Shown here: positions 58,970-64,000 of the stretch, in pieces
How positions within the stretch are numbered: position 1 is the first letter of the stretch
Layout: each line of letters begins with the position of its first letter
Assembly: GCA_037447605.1 (NCBI GenBank)
Contig: CM074807.1
Span: 2,044,227 to 2,108,226, forward strand
Source: Zygnema circumcarinatum
Taxonomy: Eukaryota; Streptophyta; Zygnematophyceae; Zygnematales; Zygnemataceae
Length of the DNA: 64,000 bases
Direction: 5' to 3'
Position numbers and translations under genes: made by a program
The notes under the pieces: model-generated
Database searches by the model: none
What the model saw: only the letters and a program-made list of their open reading frames with translations
Told to the model about the DNA's origin: nothing

Positions 58970-60639
58970 ATGGCGCATTCGAGCCAGTTTGGCGACACCA
59001 CGTACACGAAGGTCTTTGTCGGGGGGCTGGCATGGGAGACGCAGCGGGACACCATGAGGAAGTACTTCGAGCAGTTCGGAGAGATCCTGGAGGCCGTGGT
59101 CATCACGGACAGAGTCACGGGCCGCTCTAAGGGCTACGGATTTGTGCGGACCGCCCCCTCCCCTGCTCCTGCACGCTGCTCCACTCGCACGCGGTTTAGG
59201 GTTTCCAGTCTCGCGGCTGACGCGGGACCCCCCTGCTCCGGGCGCAGGTGACCTTCAAGGACTCCGAGGCAGCCCGGAGAGCATGCATAGACGCAACACC
59301 AATCATTGACGGTCGGAGGGCCAACTGCAACCTCGCATCGCTGGGGCAGAAGCACCGGCAGCAAGGCCAGCAGCAGCCAGGTGGGCGGGAAGGGGGAGGG
59401 GCTGGGCGTGGGAGGAGAGAGAAGTAAAAGAATGGATATTCACGTTTGCACAACCACATCGCAGGCGGGTTTGAAATTTCCATTGGGGCATTTTCTCTGC
59501 AGGTCCGCAAGCGGGGGGGCCGGGATATACTGGCAATGCATTCCCTGCGCCTGCACAGACAGCCCCTTATGTAGCATATCCTCCACAACAGTTCGGCTAT
59601 TCACCATACGGGTGAGCTGCACTGCACGCCTCTGCCGGGTTGAGAGACACGGGATGCGTAAAGAATTTGCTCGAATTAGGCAGGTTGGAAGTAATGTAAA
59701 GATTGCTGGAGAAGTCTTGGAGGGAGGGCTATGGAGATGATGCGGAAACGGAGTTCAACAATGAGACATAGCAGAGCAACAGGGTAGCCTGTTCCCGAAC
59801 ATGCAGAAGCGCTCGATCTTACTTCAGGGCCGGGATGTGGGAGGACAGGTACCCTTCACAATTCGCAGAGGGCTACGCATATCCACAGGTGCGACATTGG
59901 CTGGATGTGTGGAAGGAATGATGTGCACCCCACATTCCCCATACCATCATCGTGCCCATGCGCTGGCCTTCATGTCGAGTGCCCCATCAGGATGCGCCGT
60001 CCCCTCACATGCATGGGATGGATGGATGGCTGGCTTGAGGGAGCGCAGGGCATGTTTGCGCCGTATGGCGCGCAGCAGTTCGCGCCGGCGCCGGGAGTGT
60101 ACGGCGGGCCCGGGTCCGTGGCCGCGCCGGGGGGCCTCTATGCGGGGGGGGCCTTCCCGGGGTACGCCCCGCAGGCCCTGCCGGGGGGCGCGGGCTTTGC
60201 GGCGCCACAGACCTTCGCGCAGGGCGTGCAGCCCTCCCTGTACGGAGGGCCGGGACAGTACAGCGGGCAAATGCCCTTGACGCCCACTGCTCCTGCGCCA
60301 CAAGGTGGGTCGGAGAACATGGGGAGGGGGGGGGCACGTGGAATTGGTGCGAGGACTGCTGAGGGAATTGGGAGGGAAGAATTGAGGGGTTGCTTGGGTT
60401 TGGTGGCAAAGCGATGTTGAGGGAGGGAGGGATGAGGGTGTGGGGGTGGGGGGGAAGGGAGAGGGGGGTCTGGGAGGGCAGGCTGCTGAGCTGCAGTGTT
60501 TGGGGTGGGAGAATGGGAAATTGCAGGTGCAGGCGCAAGGCCTAGCAATCCTGCAGGACAGCAGCTTCCTCTTTCTTTAGGCGCAGCAACTCCACAATAT
60601 TTTTCAGCAGGCGGAACTTCATCTGACACTCCTTCATAG
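58970..60639 (+). CDS. RRM RNA-binding protein, RBM24/RBM38-like, 6 exons
   Basis: Exons 58970-59143, 59248-59380, 59503-59611, 59828-59888, 60049-60304 and 60527-60639 (TAG) close in phase to 281 residues. One N-terminal RRM: RNP2 is VFVGGLAW, and RNP1 KGYGFVTF is split by the first intron between Phe and Val. The RRM ends with [13 protein letters not shown], typical of the plant and animal RBM24/38 group, where it binds GU-rich RNA and affects stability and splicing. The remainder is low-complexity Gly/Pro/Gln/Tyr/Ala ([33 protein letters not shown]), usual for this family. The ATG context is gccATGgc. The target RNAs cannot be told from the sequence. Confidence 0.88.
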
Positions 60640-62565
60640 TCAATTTAAATTCAAATTGCTTCTTTATACTTTCACATACGTGATGGCAAACTTGGGCATG
60701 TGTGCGCCTGCGGTGGCATGGGAGACTGGTGAGATTGAGGTCAGTGAGCGGCTTGATTCTGTGAATACCTCTTTGAATTTCATGCCAGTGAACTGTTGCT
60801 GATGTGTGAAGGACTGTCACCATGAGGAGTGTGGGGAGTGTTGCTGTGGTTGCCTCCTCGCCATCAGCCTAGAGGGGTTCAGTGCAGGGCTTAAAGGCAG
60901 GCCATGGCGGCAGCTGGCCTGCTGTAAAGAGTAGGAAAGACTGCAGGAGCTGCAGAACAGTAAGCTCGGAGGTTCGCTGCCTCTATCACCATATGCATTG
61001 CACCTGGAAAGGACAAGAGGGTATGGAAGCCCAGTAAAGGGTCGTTTGCAATGGAAAGGGGAAAGCCCGTAGCGGATGGCGGAATTTTGGTCGGAAACAA
61101 AAGGGTAAAAACACAAGGGCGCTAGCTCCTCAGCAAGAACAGCTTGCAAAAATTCGGGGACATGTATATCAGGGTAAAGTTTTGTGACTGTACAGTTGAG
61201 GAATTTAGGGTTAAATTGTGAATTGTTGACTCTTTGGACTCTTTAACTGTTGTTCAAGAAAACATGTGTAGCTCTGATCAATGAGAGCAACTTTTGTTGT
61301 CGCCGTATGTTGGATGGTTTTAATCGACGGGTGGAGTTACCCTGTAAAATGACGCTGAATGTCGGACTTTTTCAAATGTTTGACTCCCACACATTTAGCT
61401 TGAATTAAGTTGACTTGGATGCAAAACTGCACTGTAAAGATGGCAGAGACTTGTCAGGCCAATACTGTATTTGTGCAATTGAACTGTTGGGAGCATATCT
61501 GGAGGTGTTTTTCGCATCGTGAATATGGCGCTACCTAACGTGACCATGGCCTGTGAGGTGTTCCCTGGCAAGGACGACGTTGAACTGCTCCAGTGTTGAA
61601 GCCAGTCTTGCAGATATGGGACAGCAACAGGGGAGCAGTTCTCCGTGATCTGTTCCGCTCAGGGGGTAAAAGCGGAAGGCGCTGAGCGGTGGCTTCTGGA
61701 GGCAGCGAGAACATCCAATGGGGCCGACGCTGCAGCAGGCGGTGGATGAGGCCCTGCTCTGCCATCCATGGGGCCATGCCTGGAATCGCTGCGCAAGGTT
61801 GCGAGACCTACTCAAAGTTGAACTTGAAGTTGAAATTCAACTTATGGCCGTCTGTCACATTCAGGGGGACTTCGCAGATAGAAGACAGTCCTGTGATGAT
61901 GGGAGACTTTCGAATGCTTGAGAGAGACGTACAGAAATCAGCAGGCGTGTAACCTCATGTCGCATCGTAGTTAGTCGTAGCGGGAGGAAGCGTTCAAAAG
62001 GAGGCATACCAAGGGAAAGTTCTTCCTTGAATCTGTAGCAGTAGCAGCTGAGGCAGCGGTGTGCGAGTGCTAGGCAGCAGCACTGAGAGAGAGGTTTCTT
62101 CTCTGGTGGTTTGCTTCCAGAAGGAATTGGTTCCCATGGACGAGAAATGCACTCACGTGGACGGGGCATGCCATTCCTTGGAGGCCCTCGAAACGGGGGT
62201 TAGTACAATTGGAAAGGTAGAAAAAGTATTTTCTCTGATCTGAATGCAACAATCAGATGAGCCTGTGCTCCCAGTGCCACTGTGACCCTAATAAGCATAG
62301 TTCCAAGAGGCTGTCCCGTCCCGCGGCGCACGGGGAGGTGACAATCTGATGAGTCACAGCAAGTGAGAGGTCCTGAAAAAGGGGCAAGTCTGCCCCTCGC
62401 ATGCGTTGCAGTAGGACCTCTCTGAAGGACTGGTTTTCACTTACAAAAATGCCCGATTCATTTCTTTGCTCGTGGAAGAAAATAAAGTCGAACCAGGTCA
62501 TCCATGTCCCTGGCCAGGTCCCTCCCACTCTTCCCTATCCATGACGTCCCGTTTCTTTTTCATGC

Positions 62566-62810
62566 GATTCCCCTTCCCCCCCCTTCCCGCTCCCCATACG
62601 GCAGCAGCAGCAGCAGCAGCACTCCCCTACCCTGCTGCCCTGCAGGTTCCCCTTCCCCCCCCTTCCCGCTCCCCATACGGCAGCAGCAGCAGCAGCAGCA
62701 CTCCCCTACCCTGCTGCCCTGCAGGTTCCCCTTCCCCCCCCTTCCCGCTGCCCCATACGGCAGCAGCAGCAGCAGCAGCACTCCCCTACCCTGCTGCCCT
62801 GCCCTGCAGG
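62566..62810. repeat. 79-80 bp minisatellite, three copies, each with (CAG)6
   Basis: Each unit has CCCCTTCCCCCCCCTTCCCG, CCCCATACGG, six GCA/CAG triplets, then CTCCCCTACCCTGCTGCCCT. The CATACGG word falls at 62595, 62674 and 62754; the third unit has one extra G. An open frame runs through it but is only the repeat read in three phases. Confidence 0.95.
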
Positions 62811-63464
62811 CTACCGCGGATGGACGACGGTTCCGTCCTGTCTCGTCCCCTCCCGTCGGACGGACTCGACGGACTCACGGCTCCCGCCAGCGCCGCCCTC
62901 AGGCGCTGCCCGACAAAACAGGTGAGGCGACCAATCACGTACAGCCACGTGGCCCCCTCCGTCAATGGCCGCCCCCGGAGCCTGCGCGCGATTGGCCGCG
63001 GCTCCGCACGAAAACATTTCCACATGTTTTTTCATTTGGGGACGCGACGGCCGGCCCGCGAGTCGGCAGCCACTTGGCCACGTAGCAGCCGCTGGGTCGC
63101 CCAACTTGCTAGCCAGCAGCCAGAGAGGGGCTGTACGGCCGCCGGCCGGCAGGGCCACTCCGGATTTGGCGGCAGGCTCGGGAGAGGTCTGTATAGGCGT
63201 ACGGCCGTGCGTGGGCGATTTGGTCTGTCCCAATCGTGAGTCACCACGTGTGCATATAATCCAGGCATATCCGGGTTTATCCAGTGGTCGATCCGGCGAA
63301 CTGGAAGAAGCGGGTGATGGCCGCCGGGCGGGCACCTCTGTCGTTTGCTGGCTTTGCCAGACCGCAGTCCGAACCAATATGCCCGGTATGGGCCGACGGC
63401 CGGCTAGACCTTCGGCCGGCGGCCGGTACGTATCGCCGGTCACTTCCGATACGGCCGTGTTTTA

Positions 63465-63482
63465 GCGTACAGTACTGTACGC
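63465..63482. repeat. Perfect 18-bp palindrome
   Basis: GCGTACAGTACTGTACGC is its own reverse complement. Part of the GTAC-rich cluster at the window end. Confidence 0.85.
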
Positions 63483-63716
63483 CGAAGTGGGCCGTACACG
63501 ACCAGTTCCCACCAATGTAAAGTACGGACAGCGCGGTACAAGGAGTACGGTCGGTCCCTCTGCCGCACTGCCGCCAGACCGCGCTCCGTAATGACCGGGC
63601 GGAATTCCAACCCAGAATTGGCTGAAAGTGGCTGGGGAGTGGAAACAGCCTCTAGGGGAGTGCGCGTACCCCGATCGACCTCTATGTGTGGACATTTGAA
63701 GAATCTTAGCCTCCTC

Positions 63717-63765
63717 GGCCGTACGGACGACCCGCCGCGTCGGCCGGCAGGTCGTCCGTACGGCC
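63717..63765. repeat. Perfect 16-bp inverted repeat with a 17-base GC-rich centre
   Basis: GGCCGTACGGACGACC at 63717-63732 and its exact reverse complement at 63750-63765. It could be a strong hairpin or the fused ends of a small transposon. Confidence 0.85.
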
Positions 63766-64000
63766 ACTGGTCCCGTAATAAGGGAAGTGTAGCGTAACGG
63801 AGCTGCGTTCGACGGATTTGCGTCAGTTCAATTGTACTTGACGTATGCCTCTTCCGTGTCACGGATCAACGGAATCCAGGAGCTGCCAACGGAGATTGAG
63901 AGAAGGCGGCGCCATGCGTTGGCGGCCCACGGAACAGCACACCATCCAGCAAGGCGCACTCGGGAACACCGCCTGAGGCCGCCGATTATCATTCGTTGAC

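Larger units (their letters stand above)
60640..64000. other. No supported gene: 3' flank, repeats and GC-rich palindrome cluster
   Basis: 60640-61500 is probably the 3' UTR and flank of the RRM gene. 61500-62500 holds only unrecognised short ORFs on both strands. 62566-62810 is a minisatellite. 62850-64000 is a GC-rich island with a GCCACGTGGC decamer at 62944-62953 and many GTACGGCC palindromes; it may be the promoter of a gene beyond the window. Confidence 0.5.

Noticed and set aside
58221-59057. Open frames of 160-270 codons on both strands in the GC-rich promoter
   Set aside because: High GC lowers stop frequency; residues are Arg/Pro/Ala low complexity, frames overlap on both strands, and no domain is visible.
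62466-63443. Open frames of 190-257 codons through the minisatellite and palindrome cluster
   Set aside because: The repeat stays open in several phases; the products are poly-Ala/Pro/Ser-like with no family resemblance.
1-64000. A multi-gene defence, biosynthetic or viral cluster
   Set aside because: All recognised genes are unrelated conserved eukaryotic housekeeping genes with their own promoters and introns; no viral, transposase or toxin gene was seen.

Overview
The window is nuclear DNA of a photosynthetic eukaryote, most likely a streptophyte (charophyte-type alga or early land plant). It holds eleven intron-rich housekeeping genes with canonical GT-AG introns, mostly 100-1000 bp long. 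Their closest remembered relatives are plant proteins: plant-type nicalin, the GT77 enzyme XEG113, a PPR-SMR protein, TRS120, and an RPA1 with zinc knuckles. No tRNA, rRNA, plastid, bacterial or viral gene was recognised. The exon models were built by hand from reading frame, splice consensus and remembered family sequences. For every gene but one the exon phases close exactly; the 5' part of the first gene lies outside the window.

Layout: nicalin (NCLN, +, 5' end missing, to 4793); UTP6 (+, 5645-8990); an ALKBH8-type RRM/AlkB/methyltransferase fusion (-, 10126-14058); a XEG113-type GT77 arabinosyltransferase (+, 14422-19103); a UBA/RWD DExH helicase of DHX57/DHX29 type with an N-terminal C2H2 finger (-, 20161-27698); SRP19 (+, 28078-29639); a PPR-SMR protein (-, 30774-35267); an AI-2E-family permease with a transit-peptide-like N-terminus (-, 36726-41584); TRS120/TRAPPC9 (+, 44086-51736); RPA1 with three CCHC knuckles (-, 52982-57091); an RRM protein of RBM24/38 type (+, 58970-60639). 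From 60.6 kb to the end no gene could be supported.

The genes are not a pathway cluster. Loose themes are RNA biology (UTP6 in rRNA processing, ALKBH8 in wobble uridine modification, the DExH helicase, PPR-SMR, the RRM protein) and the secretory system (nicalin and SRP19 at the ER, XEG113 in the Golgi, TRS120 in trans-Golgi tethering). Four gene pairs are divergent. Two share compact bidirectional promoters of under 400 bp: ALKBH8/XEG113 and helicase/SRP19.

The least explained material lies between genes. There is a dispersed repeat family with an invariant 20-bp core in four intergenic regions. Degenerate CGATAC/TATCG arrays sit in two promoters. The last kilobase holds a cluster of GTACGGCC palindromes. 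The perfect decamer GCCACGTGGC occurs four times in GC-rich promoter islands. Two tandem repeats are present: a 142-143 bp unit x3 inside an XEG113 intron, and a 79-80 bp unit x3 near 62.6 kb. I found no convincing new multi-gene system. The best leads are the dispersed repeat, the promoter arrays, and the animal-style ALKBH8 fusion in a plant-type genome.
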